DNA from: Penium margaritaceum
Taxonomy: Eukaryota; Streptophyta; Zygnematophyceae; Desmidiales; Peniaceae
Reading direction: 5' to 3'
Length of the DNA stretch: 64,000 nucleotides
NCBI GenBank assembly: GCA_023375785.1
Contig: SZWC01000807.1
Location: forward strand, 218,725-282,724
Positions 26,401-40,600 of this stretch are shown piece after piece. Position 1 is the stretch's first letter; every line of letters starts with the position of its first letter. The translations under genes were made by a program, and so were the position numbers. Under the pieces are notes generated by a model. The model made no database searches. It worked only from the letters and a program-made list of their open reading frames with translations, and was not told the DNA's origin.

Positions 26401-29400
26401 GTGAGTTCTCAACATTGACCACATGAAGTGAAGTTAATGGTCATTGTCAGTGACATATGCATACTTTGGTTGGTCACTGTGCATTGTAGCCACACTGAGC
26501 CACAAAATATTGAAGGTATTTGTACTTGCTAGTTGATAACTATTATCCACAAACCATTATCTTCCACTCTGACCATTTTTGACTCTTGCTATGAGCTGTC
26601 AAGTTTTACCACACAGTGACATTACTTGGTGATGGTCAGTGACATATGCTCACTTTGGTTGGTCATCGTGCATGGTATCCACACTGTGCCACAACCTATT
26701 GAAGGTCCTTGTGCTTGCTTGTTGATACCTGGTGTTCCCAAACCATTGTTTCCCTCTGTGACCACTTGTGACTCATATTATGAGATGTCAACGCTGACCA
26801 CACACAGCGGATTTCTTTGGTCAAAGGCAGTACATATGCCTACTTTGGTCGGTCATTGTGCATGGTAGCCACACGGTGCTACTACTCATTGAAGGTTGTT
26901 GTTCTTTCTAGTTGAGAACTGATATTCCCAGACCATTGTTTCCCCATATGACCGTTTGTGACTCGTGTTATGGTTGGTGAACGTTGACCACCCATATTGA
27001 AATTATGTGATCAAGATCAGTGACATATGCCTTGTTTGGTTGTTTCGTATGCATAGTAGCCACACCGTGCCACTACGTATTGAAGTTCTTTGTCTTTTCT
27101 AGTCAATACATAGGGTTCCCAAACCATTGTCTCTCCCTCCAACCATTTGTGTCTTGTGTTATGAGTTGTCAATGTTAACCACACATAGTGGACCTCTTCC
27201 GTCATAGTCAGTGACGTATGCATCATTTGGTAGGTCACTGTGCACGTTAGCCAGACCGTGCCACTACTTGTTGAAGTGCTCTGTACTTGCTAGTTGATAA
27301 CTTGTGGTCCCAGCCCATTGTTTCCCCTTTTGACCATTAGGGACTTGTGTTATGAGTTTTCAATGTTGACCACTTAGTGTGAAAGTCTATTGGCCATGGT
27401 CAGTGACATATGCCTACTTTGGTTGGTCATTGTAAATGGTTACCACGCCGTGGTACTACTTATTGAAGGTCTTTGTGCTTTCTAGTTGATAGGTTGTGTT
27501 CCCAAACCATTGTTACCCCCTCTGTCTATCTGTGACTCGTGTTGTGAGTTGTCAACATTGACCACATGAAGTGAAATTCTTTCGTCATGGTCAGTGACAT
27601 ATGCAAACTTTGGTTGGCCACTTTGCATTGTAGCCACACTGTGCAACTACATATGGAAGGTGTTTGTACTTGCTAGTCGATAACTAGTATTCACAAACCA
27701 TTATCTTTTGCACTGACCATTTGTGACTCGTGTTATGAGTTGTCAAAGTTTGCCACACATAATGACATTCTTTGGTCATGGTCAGTGACATATGCCTACT
27801 TTGGTTGGTCAACGTACATGGTATCGACACCGTGCCACAATTTATTGAAGGTTCTTATGCTTGCTACTTGATTCCTGATGTTCCCAAAACATTTTTACCC
27901 CCTCTGTCTATCTGTGACTCGTGTTGTGAGTTGTCAACATTGACCACATGAAGTGAAATTAATGGTCATGGTCAGTGACATATGCATTCTTTGGTTGGTC
28001 ACTGTGCATTGAAGCCACACTGTGCCACTACATATGGAAGGTATTTGTACTTGCTAGTCCATAACTAGTATTCACAAACCATTATCTTCCACTGTGACCA
28101 TTTGTGACTCGTGTTATGAGTTGTCAAAGTTTACCACACTTAGTGACATTCTTTGCTCATGGTCAGTGATATATGCCTACTTTGGTTGGCCATCGTACAT
28201 GGTATCCACACGATGCCACAACTTATTGAAGGTCCTTGTGCATGCTACTTGATACCTGGTGTTCCCAAACCATTGTTTCCCCCTCTGAACATTTATGACT
28301 CGTTATGAGTTGTCAACGTTGACGACACACAGTGGATTACTTTGGTGAAAGGCATAACATATGCATACTTTGGTCGGTCATTGTGCACGGTAGCCAAACG
28401 TTGCTACTACTGATTGTAGTTCTTCGTACTTGCTAGTTGATACCTGATATTCCCAGACCATTGTTTCCCCCTCTGACCGTTTGTGACTCATGTTATGGTT
28501 GGTGAACGCTGACCAACCATATTGAGATTATTTGGTCATGGTCAGTGACATATGCCTAGGTTAGTTGTTTGGTGTGCATAGTAGCCACACCGTGCCACTA
28601 CGTATTGAACTTCTTTGTCCTTTCTAGTCAATACATAGCTTTCCAAACCATTGTCTCTCCCTTTAACCATTTGTGACTCGTGTTATGGCTTGTCAATGTT
28701 GACCACACATAGTGGACGCCTTCGGTCATAGTCATTAACGTATGCATCCTTTGATTTTTCACTGTGCACGCTAGCCACACTGTGCCACTACTTGTTGAAG
28801 GTCTTTGTACTTGCTAGTTGATAACTAGTGTTCCCAACCCATTGATTCCCCCTCTGACCATTTGTGACTCGTGTTATGAGTTTTCAACGTTGACCACCCA
28901 TATTGACATTCTTTGGTCATGGTAAGTGACATATGCCTAGTTTGGTTTATCACTGTACATGTTTACCACGCCGTGTCAGTACGTATTGAAGGTCTTTGTG
29001 CTTTCTACTTGATAGCTAGTCTTCCCAAACCATTGCTACCCCCCTCTGACTATATGTGACTCGTGTTGTGAGTTGTCAACGTTGACCACATGAAGTGGAA
29101 TTCTCGGTAATGGTCAATGACGTATGCATACTTTGGTTGGTCACTGTGCATGGTAGCCACACTGTGCCACTACATATTGAAGGTATTTGTACTTGCTAGT
29201 CGATAACTAGTATTCACAAACCATTATCTTCCACTCTGACCATTTGTGACTCGTGTTATGAGTTGTCAAAGTTTACCACACTTAATGACATTATTTGGTC
29301 ATGGTCAGTGACATATGCATTCTTTGGTTGGTCACTGTGCATGGTAGCCACACTGTGCCACTACATATTGAAGGTATTTGTACTTGCTAGTCGATAACTA

Positions 29401-32400
29401 GTATTCACAAACCATTATCTTCCACTCTGACCATTTGTGACTCGTGTTATGAGTTGTCAAAGTTTACCACACTTAATGATGCTATTTGGTCATGGTGAGT
29501 GACATATGTCTACTTTGGTTGGTCATCATGCATGGTATCCACACCGTGCCACACCTTATTGAAGGTCCTTGCGCTTGCTTGTTGATATGTGGAGTTCCTA
29601 AGTCATTTTTTCCCCCTCTGACCATTTGTGACTCGTATTCTGAGTTAACGTTGAACTCACTCAGCGGATTTCTTTGGTCAAAGGCAGAACATATGCCTAC
29701 TTTGGTTGATCGTTGGGCATGATAGCCACACTGTGCTACTACTGATTGAGGGTCGTTGTACTTGCTAGTTGAAAACTGATTTTCCCATAACATTGTTTCC
29801 CCCTATAACCATTTGTGACTCGTGTTATGGTTGGTGAACATTGACCACCCATATTGAAATCCTTTGGACAAAATCAGTGACATATGCCTTGCTTGGTTGT
29901 TTGGCGTGCATAATAGCCACACCGTGCCACTGCGTATTGAAGTTCCTTTTCCTTTCTAGTCAATACATTGGGTTCCCAAACCATTGTCTTACCCTCTGAC
30001 CATTTGTGACTCGTGTTATGAGTTGTCAATGTTGACCACACATAGTGGACTTCTTCGGTCGTAGCCAGTGACGTATGCATCCTTTGATTGGTCACTGTAC
30101 ACTCTAGCCACACCGTGCCACTACTTGTTGAAGGGCTTTTTACTTCCTAGTTGATAACTAGTGTTTCCAACCCATTCTTTCCCTCTCTGACCATTTGTAA
30201 CTCGTGTTATGAGTTTTCAACATTGACCACACACTGTGAAATTCCTTCGGTCATGGTTATTGACATATGCCTACTTTGGTTTGTCAGTGTACATGGTTAC
30301 CACGCTGTGGCATTACGTATTGAAGGTCTTTGTGCCTTCTAGTTAATATCTAGTGTTTCCAAACAATTGTTACCCCCTTTGACTATCTGTGTCTTGTGTT
30401 CTAAGTTGTCAACATTGACCACATGAAGTGAAATTCTTTGGTCATCGTTAGTGACATATGCAAACTTTGGTTGGCCACTTTGCATTGTAGCCACACTGTG
30501 CCACTACATATTGAAGGTATTTGTACTTGCTAGTCAATAACTAGTATTCACAAAGCACTATCTTCCACTCTGACCATATGTAACTCGTGTTATGAGTTGT
30601 CAAAGCTTACCACACATAGTGACATTCTTTGGTCATGGTCAGTGACATATGCCTACTTTGGTTGGTCATCGTGTATGGTATCCATGCCGTGCAACAACGT
30701 ATTGAAGGTCTTTGTGCTTGCTAGTTGATACCTGGTGTTCCTAACCCATTGTTTCCCCCTCTAACCATTTGTGACTCATATTATGAGTAGGCAACGTTGA
30801 CCACTCACAGCGGATTTCTTAGGTCAAAGGCAGTATGTATGCTTACTTTGGTTGGTCATTGTGCATGGTAGCCACACTATGCTAGTACTAATGGAACGTC
30901 ATTGTACTTGCTATTTGTGTACTGATATTCCCAGACCATTTTTTCCCCTCTGCCCGTTTGTGACTCGTTTTATGGTTTGTGATCGTTGACCGCCCATATT
31001 GAAATTCTTTGGTCATGGTCATTGACATATACCTAGTTTGGTTTTTTGGTGTACATAGTCTCCACACCGTGCTACTATGTATTGAAGAGCCTTTCCTTTC
31101 TAGTCAAGACATAGCGTTCCCAAACCACTTTCTCTCCCTCTGACCATTTTTGACTCGTGTTACGATTTGTCAAATTTGACCACACATAGTGGACTTCTTC
31201 GGTCATAGTCAGTGACATATGCATCCTTTTGTTGGTCATTGTGCACGCTAGCCACACCGTGCCACTACTTTTTGAAGGTCCTTGTACTTGCTAGTTGATA
31301 ACTAGTGTTCCCAACCCATTGTTTCCCCCTCGTACAATTTGTGACTTGTATTATGAGTTTTCAACGTTGACCACACACTGTGAAGTTCTTTTGATCATAG
31401 TTAGTGACATATGCCTACTTTGGTTTGACACTTTACATGGTTACCACGACGTGACACTACGTATTGAAGGTCTTTGTGCTTTCTAGTTGATAGCTAGTCT
31501 TCCCAAAACATTGTTACCCCCCTCTGACTATCTGTGACTCGTGTTGTGATTTGCCAACGTTGACCACATGAAGTGAAATTCTTTGGTCATGGTCAGTGAC
31601 ATATACATTCTTTGGTTTTTCACTGTGCATGGTAGCCACACTGTGCCACTACATATAAAAGGTATTTGTACTTGCTAGTCGATAACTAGTATTCACAAAC
31701 CATTATCTTCCACTCTGACCATTTGTGATTCATGTTATGATTTGTCAACATTTAGCACACATAGTGACATTCTTTGGTCATGGTCAGTGACATATGCCTA
31801 CTTTGGTTGGTCATCGTGCATGGTATCCACACCATGCCACAACTTATCAAAAGTCCTTGTCCTTGCTAGTTGATACCTGGTGTTCCGAAACCATTGTTTC
31901 CCTCTTTGACCATTTATGACTCAATTTATGAGTTGTCAACGTTGACCAAACACAATGGACTCGTTTGGTCAAAGGCAGTACATATGCCTACTCTGGTCCG
32001 TCATTGTGCATGGTAGCCACACCGTGCTACTACTGATTGAAGGTCGTTATACTTGCGAGTTGAGAACTGATATTCCCAGACCATTGTTACCCCCTCTGAC
32101 TGTTTGTGACCCGTGTTATGGTTGGTGAACGTTGACCATCCATATTGAACTTCTTTGGTCATGGTCAGTAACATATGACTAGTTTGGTTGTTTGGTGTGC
32201 ATAGTAGCCACACTGTGCCACTAGGTATTGAAGTTCTTTGTCCTTTCTAGTCAATACATAGGGTTCCCAAACCATTGTCTCTCCCTCAAACCATTTGTGA
32301 CGCATGTTCTGAGTTGTCAATGTTGACCACACATAGTGGACATCTTCGGTCATAGTCAGTGACGTATGCATCCTTTGGCTGGTTACAGTGCACGCTATCC

Positions 32401-34766
32401 ATATGGTACCACTACTTGTAGAAGGTCTTTGTACTTGCTAGTTGATAACTAGTGTTCCCAACCCATTGTTTCCCCCTCTGACCATTTGGGACTCGTGTTA
32501 TGGGTTGTGAACGTTAACCACACTGTGAAATTCTTTTGGTCATGGTTAGTGACATATGCCTACTTTGATTTGTCAGTGTACATGGTTACCACGCCGTGTC
32601 ACTACGTATTGAAGGTCTTTGCGATTTCTGGTTGATAGCTAGTCTTCCCCAACCATTGTTACCCCCTCTAACTGTCTGTGACTCGTGTTGTGAGTTTTCA
32701 ACATTGACCACATGAAGTTAAATTCTTTGGTCATGGTCAGTGACATATGCATGCTTTGGCTGGTCACTTTGCATTGTAGCCACACTATGCCACTACATAT
32801 TCAAGGTATTTGTACTTGCCAGTTGATAACTAGTATTCACAAAGTGCTACCTTCCACTCTGACCATTTGTGACTTGTGTTAGGAGTTGTCAAAGTTTACC
32901 ACACATTGTGACGTTGTTTGCTCATAGTTAGTGACATATGCCTACTTTGGTTGGTCATCGTGCATGGTATCCACGCCGTGCCACAACTTATTCAAGGTCC
33001 TTGTGCTTGCTAGTTGATACCTGGTGTTCCTAACCCATTTTTTCCCCTGTGACCATTTGCGACTCGTGTTATGAGTTGTCACCGTTGACCACACACAGCG
33101 GATTTCTTTGGTCAAAGGCAGTAAACATGCCTACTTTGTTTTGTCATTTTGCATGGTAGCCACACCATGCTACTACTAATCGAAGGTCGTTGTACTTGCT
33201 AGTTGAGAACGGATATTCCCAGACCATTGTTTTCCCTTTTGATCGTTTGCGACTCCTCTTGTGGTTTGTGATTGTTGACCACCCATATTGAAATTCTTTG
33301 GTCATGGTCAGTGTCATATACCTAGTTTTGTTGTTTGGTGTGCATAGTAGCCACACCGTACTACTACGTATTGAAGTTATTTGTCCATCTAGTCGATACA
33401 TAGCGTTCCCAAACCATTGTCTCTCCCTCTAACCATTTGTGACTCGTGTTATGAGTTGTCAATCTTGACCACACATAGTGGTCACGGTGCACGCTAGCCA
33501 CACCGTGCCACTTCTTGTTGAAGGTCCTTGTACTTGCTAGTTGATAACTATTGTTCCAAGACCATTGTTGCCCCCTCTGACAATTTGTGACTCGTATTGT
33601 GAGATTTCAATGTTGACCACACACTATGAAATTCTTTTGGTCATGGTTAGTGACCTATCCCTACTTTGGTTTGTCAATGTACATGGTTACCACGCCGTGT
33701 CACTACTTATTGAAGGTCTTTGTGCTTTTTAGTGGATAGGTAGTCTTCCCAAACCATTGTTACCCCCTCTGACCATCTATGACTCCTGTTGTGAGTTGTC
33801 AACATTGACCACATGAAGTGAAATTCTTTGGTCATGGTCAGTGACATATACATACTTTGGTTTTTCACTGTGCATGGTAGCCACACTGTGCCACTACATA
33901 TTGAAGGTATTTGTACTTGCTTGTTGATAACTAGTATTCACAAACCATTATCTTCCACCCTGACCAATTGTGACTCGTGTTATGAGTTATCAACGTTTAC
34001 CAGACATTGTGACATCATTTGGTCATGGTCAGTGACATATGCCTGATTTGGTTGGTCATCGTGCATGGTATCCACACCGTGCCACGTCTTATTAAAGGTC
34101 CTTTTGCTTGCTAGTTGATGCCTGGTGTTCCCAAACCATTGTTTCCCCGTCTGACCATTTGTGACTCGTATTATGAGTTGTCAACGTTGATCACACACAA
34201 CATATTTCTTTGGTCAAAGGTAGTACGTATGCCTTCTTTGTTCCCTCAGTGTGCATAGTAGCCACACCGTGCTACTACTGATTGAAGGTCGTTGTACTTG
34301 CTAGTTGAGAACTGATACTCCCAGACCATTGTTTCCCCCTCTGACCTTTTGTTACTCGTGTTATGGTTGGTGAACGTTGACCACCCATATTGAAATTCTT
34401 TGGTCACGGTCAGTGACATATGCCTAGTTTGGTTGTTTGGTGTGCATAGTAGCCACACCATACCACTATGTATTGAAGGTCTTTGTCCTTTTGAGTCGAT
34501 ACATATGGTTCCCAAACCATTGTCTCTCCCTCTGACCATTTCTGACTCGTGTTATGAGTTGTCAATGTCGACCACACATAGTGGACTTCTTCGGTCATAG
34601 TCAGTGACGTATGCACCATTTGGTTGGTCACTGTGTACGCTAGCCACACCGTGCCACTACTTGTTGAAGGTCTTTGTACTTGCTAGTTGATAACTAGTGT
34701 TCCCAACCCATTGTTTCCCCCTCTTACCATTTGCGACCCGTGTTATGAGTTTTCAACGTTGACCAC
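23439..34766 (+). repeat. 191-bp satellite HOR array, segment 3
   Basis: An array stretch without retroelements. A-type landmarks appear near 24262, 25408, 26564, 27700, 28081, 29221, 29412, 30547, 31697, 32846 and 33947, mostly about 1,146 bp apart. Irregular units are 27700-28081 (A followed directly by F), a one-monomer duplication around 29136-29481, an E monomer carrying C-type sequence near 28890-28960, a shortened mosaic E near 32490-32530, and a shortened D near 33475. The segment ends in an E monomer at the mitochondrial insert. Confidence 0.94.
29136..29481 (+). repeat. Recent single-monomer duplication (F/A junction)
   Basis: About 155 bp starting at GGTTGGTCACTG (about 29136) recur 191 bp downstream (about 29327) with essentially no differences, whereas neighbouring HOR units differ at many positions. 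The repeated block spans the end of F and the start of A, so a whole register of one monomer was duplicated. Confidence 0.85.
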
Positions 34767-35049
34767 CGGTATTTTACTTGAAAGTTGGTGGGCTTATCAT
34801 GAACTTGGTTGGGGGGGCTGGTGGTTCTGGGATACTGAGGAGAACGCATCACTGATGCCCTGGTTGTTAGCCACAGCTTGAATTTATTCCGTAACTCAGC
34901 CCAGACTTAAATCTTGGACCATTTTTTGCGGCATTGGCTCTTTTATTCTTAGTATATTGGGTACTTTCTTTGTGCGTTCAGGATTGTTAGCATCTGTTCA
35001 TAGTTTTGCCACAGATTCTACCAGAGGCTTATTTCTATTGCTGTTTTTA
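34767..35049 (+). pseudogene. ccmF: Mitochondrial ccmF fragment (NUMT) in satellite
   Basis: A 283-bp non-satellite insert whose single reading frame encodes part of CcmF, the mitochondrial haem lyase subunit of cytochrome c maturation. It contains the tryptophan-rich WWD haem-handling motif ([18 protein letters not shown], about 34815-34868) and then [20 protein letters not shown] and STRGLF (about 34954-35030). Family members normally read WDPVENASFMPW, so two residues after WD differ here. The frame is open except for one TGA at 34879-34881. That codon could be later decay, or in the mitochondrion a U-to-C-edited Arg codon as in some early land plants. The insert lacks target duplications and replaces about a dozen satellite bases of an E monomer, as expected for mtDNA captured at a double-strand break. 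It is a fragment, not an expressed nuclear gene. Confidence 0.92.
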
Positions 35050-36511
35050 CTCTTTTGGTCATGGTTAGTGACATATACCTACTTTGGGTTGTTACTCTAC
35101 ATGGTTACTACGCCGTGTCACGACGTATTGAAGGTCTTTGTACTTTCTACTTGATAGCTAGTGCTCCCAAACCATTGTTAACCCCCTATGACTATTTGTG
35201 ATTCGTGTTGTGATTTATCAACATTGACCACGTGAAGTGAAATTCTTTTGGTCATGGTCAGTGACATATGCATACTTTGGTTTTTCACAGTGCATGGTAG
35301 CCACAGCGTGCCACTATACATTGAAGGTATTTGTACTTGCTAGGCGATAACTAGTATTCACAAACCATTGTATTCCACCCTGACCATTTGTCACTTGTGT
35401 TATGAGCTGGCAAAGTTTACCACACATTGTCACATTATTAGGTCATGGTCAGTGACATAACCCTATTTGGTTGGTCATCGTGCATGGTATCCACACCGTG
35501 CCACAACTTATTGAAGGTCCTTGTGCTTGCTTGTTGATACCTCATGTTCCCAAACCATTGTTTCCCCTTCTGACCATTTGTGATTCGTGTTATGGGTTGT
35601 CAAAGTTGACCACACACAGCAGATCTCTTTGGTCAAAGGCAGTACATATGCCTACTTTGGTCGGTCATTGTGCATGGTAGCCACACCGTGCTACTATTGA
35701 TTGAAGGTCGTTGTACCTGCTAGTTGACAACTGATATTTACTGACCGTTGTTTTCCCCTCTGACCGTTTGTGAATCGTACTATGGTTGGTGAACGTTGAC
35801 CACCCATTTAAAATAACTTGGTCATGGTCAGTGACAAATGCCTACTTTGGTTGTTTGGTGTGCATAGTAGCCATACTGGGCCACTACGTATTGCAGTTAT
35901 TTGTTCTTTCTAGTCAAAATATAGGGTCCCCAAACCATTGTTTCTCCCTCTGACCATTTTTAACTCGTGTTATGAGCTGTCAATGTTGACCACACATAGT
36001 GGACTTCTTCGGTCATAGTCAGTGACGTATGCATCCTCTGGTTGGTCACTGTGCACGCTAGCCACACCGTGCCACTACTTGTTGAAGGTCTTTGTACTTG
36101 CTAGTTGATAACCAGTGTTCCCAACCCATTGTTTCCCCCTCTGACCATTTGTGACTTGTGTTATGAGTTTTGAACGTTGACCACACACTGTGAAATTCTT
36201 TTCGTCATGGTTAGTGACATATGCCTAGTTTGGTTGATCACTATACATGGTTACCACGCTGTGTCACTACGTATTGAAGATCTTTGTGTTTTCTAGTTGA
36301 TAGCAAGTTTTCCCAAACCATTGGTACCACCCTCTGACTATCTGTGACTCGTGTTGTGAGTTGTCAACGTTGACCACATGAAGTGAAATTCTTTGGTCAT
36401 GGTCACTGATACATGCATACATTGGTTGGTCACTGTGCATGGTAGCCACACTGTGCCACTACATATTGAAAGTATTTGTTCTTGCTAGTTGACAACTAGT
36501 ATTCACAAACC

Positions 36512-37655
36512 ATTATCTTCCACTCTGACCATTTGTGAATCGTCTTATGAGTTTTCAAAGTTTACCACACATAGTGACATTGTTTGGTCCTGGTCAGTGA
36601 CATATGCCTACTTTGGTTGGTCATCGTGCATGGTATCCACACCGTGCCATAAATTACTGAAGGCCATTGTGCTTGCTAGTTGATACTTGGTGTTCCCAAA
36701 CCATTGTTTGCCCCTCTGACCATTTGTGACTCGGATTATGAGTTGTCAGCGTTGACCACACACACCGGATTTCTTTGGTGAAAGGGAGTAAACATGCCTA
36801 CTTTGGTTGGTCATTGTGCATGGTAACCACACCGTGCTACTGCTTATTGAAGGTCGTTGTACTTGCTAGTTGAGAAATGATATTCCAAGACCATTTTTTC
36901 CCCCCTGACCATCTGTGACTCGTGTCATGGTTGGTGAATGTTGACCACCCATATGGAAAGTCTTTGGTCATGGTTAGTGACATATGCATGGTTTGGTTGT
37001 TTGGTGTGCATAGTAGCCACACCGTGCCACTATGTATTGAAGTTCTTTGTCCTTTCTAGTCAATACATAGGGTTCCCAAACCATTGGCTCTCCCTCTGAC
37101 CATTTGTGACTTGTGTTATGAGTTGTCAATGTTGACCACACATAGTGGACTTCTTTGGTCATAGTCAGTGACGTATGCATCCTTTGGTTGATCACTATGC
37201 AAGCTAGCCACACCGTTCCACTACTTGTAAAAGGTCTTTGTACTTGCTAGGGGATAAGTAGTTTTCCCAGCCCATTGATTTCCCCTTTGACCATTTGTGA
37301 CTGGTGTTTTTTGTTTTCAACGTTGATCACACACTGTCATATTCTTTTGGTTATAGCTAGTGACATATGCCTACTTTGCTTTGTCACTATGCATGGTTAC
37401 CATGCCATGTCATTACGTGTTGAAGGTCTTTGTGAATTCTAGTTGATAGCTAGTCTTCCCAAACCATTGTTACCCCCCTGACTATTTGTGACTCGTATTA
37501 TGAGTTCTCAAAGTTGACCACATGAAGTGAAATTCTTTGATCACGGTCTGTGACATATGCACACTTTGGTTGGTCACTGTGCATTGTTGCCACAGTGTGC
37601 CACTACATATTGAAGGTAGTTGTACTTGCTAGTCGATAACGAGTATTCACAAACC
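36512..37655 (+). repeat. Reference HOR unit, monomers A-B-C-D-E-F (1,144 bp)
   Basis: A clean unit for comparison. A 36512-36702 (CAAAGTTTACCACACATAG; GGTCATCGTGCATGGTATCC). B 36703-36892 (GGATTTCTTTGGTGAAAGG; CCGTGCTACTG; TTGAGAAATGATATTCC). C 36893-37082 (ATGGTTGGTGAATGTTGACC; GGTTGTTTGGTGTGCATAG). D 37083-37273 (CACATAGTGGACTTCTTTGG; AGTGACGTATGCATCC). E 37274-37465 (CATGGTTACCATGCC; TTGATAGCTAGTCTTCCC). F 37466-37655 (GACCACATGAAGTGAAATTC). Monomer lengths are 190-192 bp. Different types in one unit are clearly more diverged than the same type in different units, the defining property of a higher-order repeat. Confidence 0.93.
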
Positions 37656-40600
37656 ATTATCTTCCACTCTGACCATTTGTGACTCGTGTTATGAGTTGTC
37701 AAAGTTTCCCACACAAAGTGACATTATTTGGTCATAATCATTGACACATGCCTACTTTGGTTGGTCATCGTGCATTGTATCCACACCGTGCCACAACTCA
37801 TTGAAGGTCCTTGTGCTTGCTAGTTGATACCCTTTGTTCCCAAACCATTGTTTCCCCCTCTGACCATTTTTGACTCGTATTATGAGTTGTCAACGTTGAC
37901 CACACACAGCGGATTTCTTTGGTGAAAGGCAGTACAAATGCGTACTTTGGTTGGTCATTGTGCATGGTAGCCACACCGTGCTACTACTCATTGAAGGTCG
38001 TTGTACTTGCTAATTGAGAACTGATATTCCCAGACCATTGTTTCCCCCTCTGACTGTTTGTGACTTGTGTTATGGTTGGTGAACGTTGACCACCCATATT
38101 GAAATTATTTGGTCATGATCTGTGACATATGCCTAGCTTGGTTGTTTTGTGTCCATAATAGCCACACCGTCCCACTACGTATTGAAGTTCTTTGTCCTTT
38201 CTAGTCAATACATAGGGTTCCCAAACCATTGTCTCGCCCTCTAACCATTTGTGACTTGTGTTATGAGTTGTCAATGTTGACCACACATAGTGGACTTCTT
38301 CGGTCATAGTCAGTAACGTATGCATCATTTGATTCTTCACAGTGCATGCTAGCCACACCGTGCCACTACTTGTTGAAGTTCTTTGTACTTGTTAGTTGAT
38401 AACTAGTGTTCCAAACCCATTGTTTTCCCCTCTGACCATTTGTGACTAGTGTGATGAGTTTCTCAACGTTGACCACGCACTGTTGAATTCTTTTGGTCAT
38501 GGTTAGTGACATATGCCCATAATTGGTTTGTCACTAAACGTGGTTACCACGCCGTGTCACTATGTATTGAATGTTTTTGTGCTTTACAGTTGATAGCTAG
38601 TGTTCCCAAACCATTATTACCCCCCTATGACTGTCTGTGACTCGTGTTTTGAGTTGTCAGTGTTGACCACATGAAGTGAAATTCGTTGGTCATTGTCAGT
38701 GGTAGCCACAATGTGCCACTACAGATTGAAGGTATTTGTACTTGCTAGTCAAGAACTAGCATTCACAAACCATTATGTTCCACTCTGACCATTTGTGACT
38801 CGTGTTATGAGTTTTCAAAGTTAACCACACATAGTCACATGCTTTGGTCGTGGTCAGTGACATATGCCTACTTTTGTTGGTCATCGTGCATGGTATCCAC
38901 ACCATGCAGTAACTTATTTATGGTCCTTGTGCTTGCTAGTTGATACCCGGTGTTCCCAAACCATTTTTTCCCCTTCTGACCATTTGTGACTCGCATTATG
39001 AGTTGTCAACGTTCACCACACACAGCGGATGTCTTTGGTCAAAGGCAGTACATATGCCTACTTTGGTTGGTCGTTGTGCATGGTAGCCACACCGTGCTCC
39101 TATTGATTGAAGGTCGTTGTACTTGCTAGTTGATAACTGATATCACCAGACCATTGTTTCCCCCTCTGACCATTTGTGTCTCGTGTTATGGCTGATGAAC
39201 GTTGACAACCCATATTGAAACTCTTTTGTCATGGTCAGTGACATATGCCTAGTTTGGTTATTTGGTGTGCATAGTAGCCACACCGTGCCAGTACGTATTG
39301 AAGTCCTTTGTTGTTTCTAGTCAATACATAGGGTTCCAAAACCATTGTCTCTCCCTCTGACCATTTGTGACTCGTGTTATGAGTTGTCAATGTTAACCAC
39401 ACATAGTGGACTTCTTCGGTCATACTCAATGATGTATGCATCCTTTGATTGGTCACTGTGCACGCTAGCCATACCGTGCCACTACTTGTTGAGGGTCTTT
39501 GTGCTTTATAGTTGATAACTAGTGTTCCCAATCGATTGTCTCCCCCTCTGACCATTTGTGACTCGTGTTATGATTTTTCAACATTGACCACATACTGTGA
39601 AATTTGTTTGCTCATGGTCGGTGACATATGCCTACTTTGGTTGGTCATTGTACATGGTTACCAAGCCGTGTCACTACATATTGAAGGTCTTTGTGCTTTC
39701 TAGTTGATATCTAGTCTTCCTTAACCATTGTTACCCCCTCTGACTGTCTATGACTCGTGTTGTGAGTTGTCAAGGTTGAACACATGAAGTGAAATTCTTT
39801 GTTCATGGTCAATGACATTTGCATACTTTGGTTGGTCACTGTGTTGGTAGCCACACTGTGCCACTACATATTGAAGGTATTTGTACTTGCTAGTCGATAA
39901 CTCGTATTCACAAGCTATTATCTTGCACTCTGACCATTTGTGACTCGTGATATGATTTGTCAAAGTTTACCACACACAGTGATGTTACTTGGTCAATGTC
40001 AGTGACATATGCCTTCTTTGGTTGGTCATCGTGCATGGTATCCACACTGTGCCACAACTTATTGATGTTCCTTGTGTTTGCTAGTTGATACCTGATGTTC
40101 CCAAACCATTTTTTCCCCCTGTGATCATTTGTGGCTCGTTTTATGAGTTGGCAACATTGACCACACACAACGGATTTCTTTGGTCGAAGGCTGTACATAT
40201 GCCTTTTTTGGTCGGTCATCGTGCATGGTAGCCACACCGTGCTTCTACTGATTGAAGGTCGTTGTACTTTCTAGTTGAGAAATGATATTCCCAGACCACT
40301 GTTTTCACCCTCTGACCGTCTGTGACTCGTGTTATGGTTGGTGAACGTTGACCACCCATATTGAAATTCTTTGATCGTCGTCAGTGACATATGCCTAGTT
40401 TGGTTGTTTGGAGTGCACAGTAGCACCACCGTGCCACTACGTATTGAAGTTCTTTGTCTTTTCTAGTCAATACATAGGGTTCCCAAACCATTGTCTCTCC
40501 CTGTGACCATTTGAGACTCATTTATAAGAGTTATCAATGTTTACCACGCATAGTGGACTTCTTCTGTTATAGTTAGTGACGTATGCATCCTTTGGTTGGT

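Noticed and set aside
34687-35154. Intact nuclear ccmF gene or bacterial contamination
   Set aside because: Only 283 bp of ccmF is present and both sides continue directly as satellite within the same E monomer. That fits an organelle-DNA insert and not a gene or a contaminant contig.
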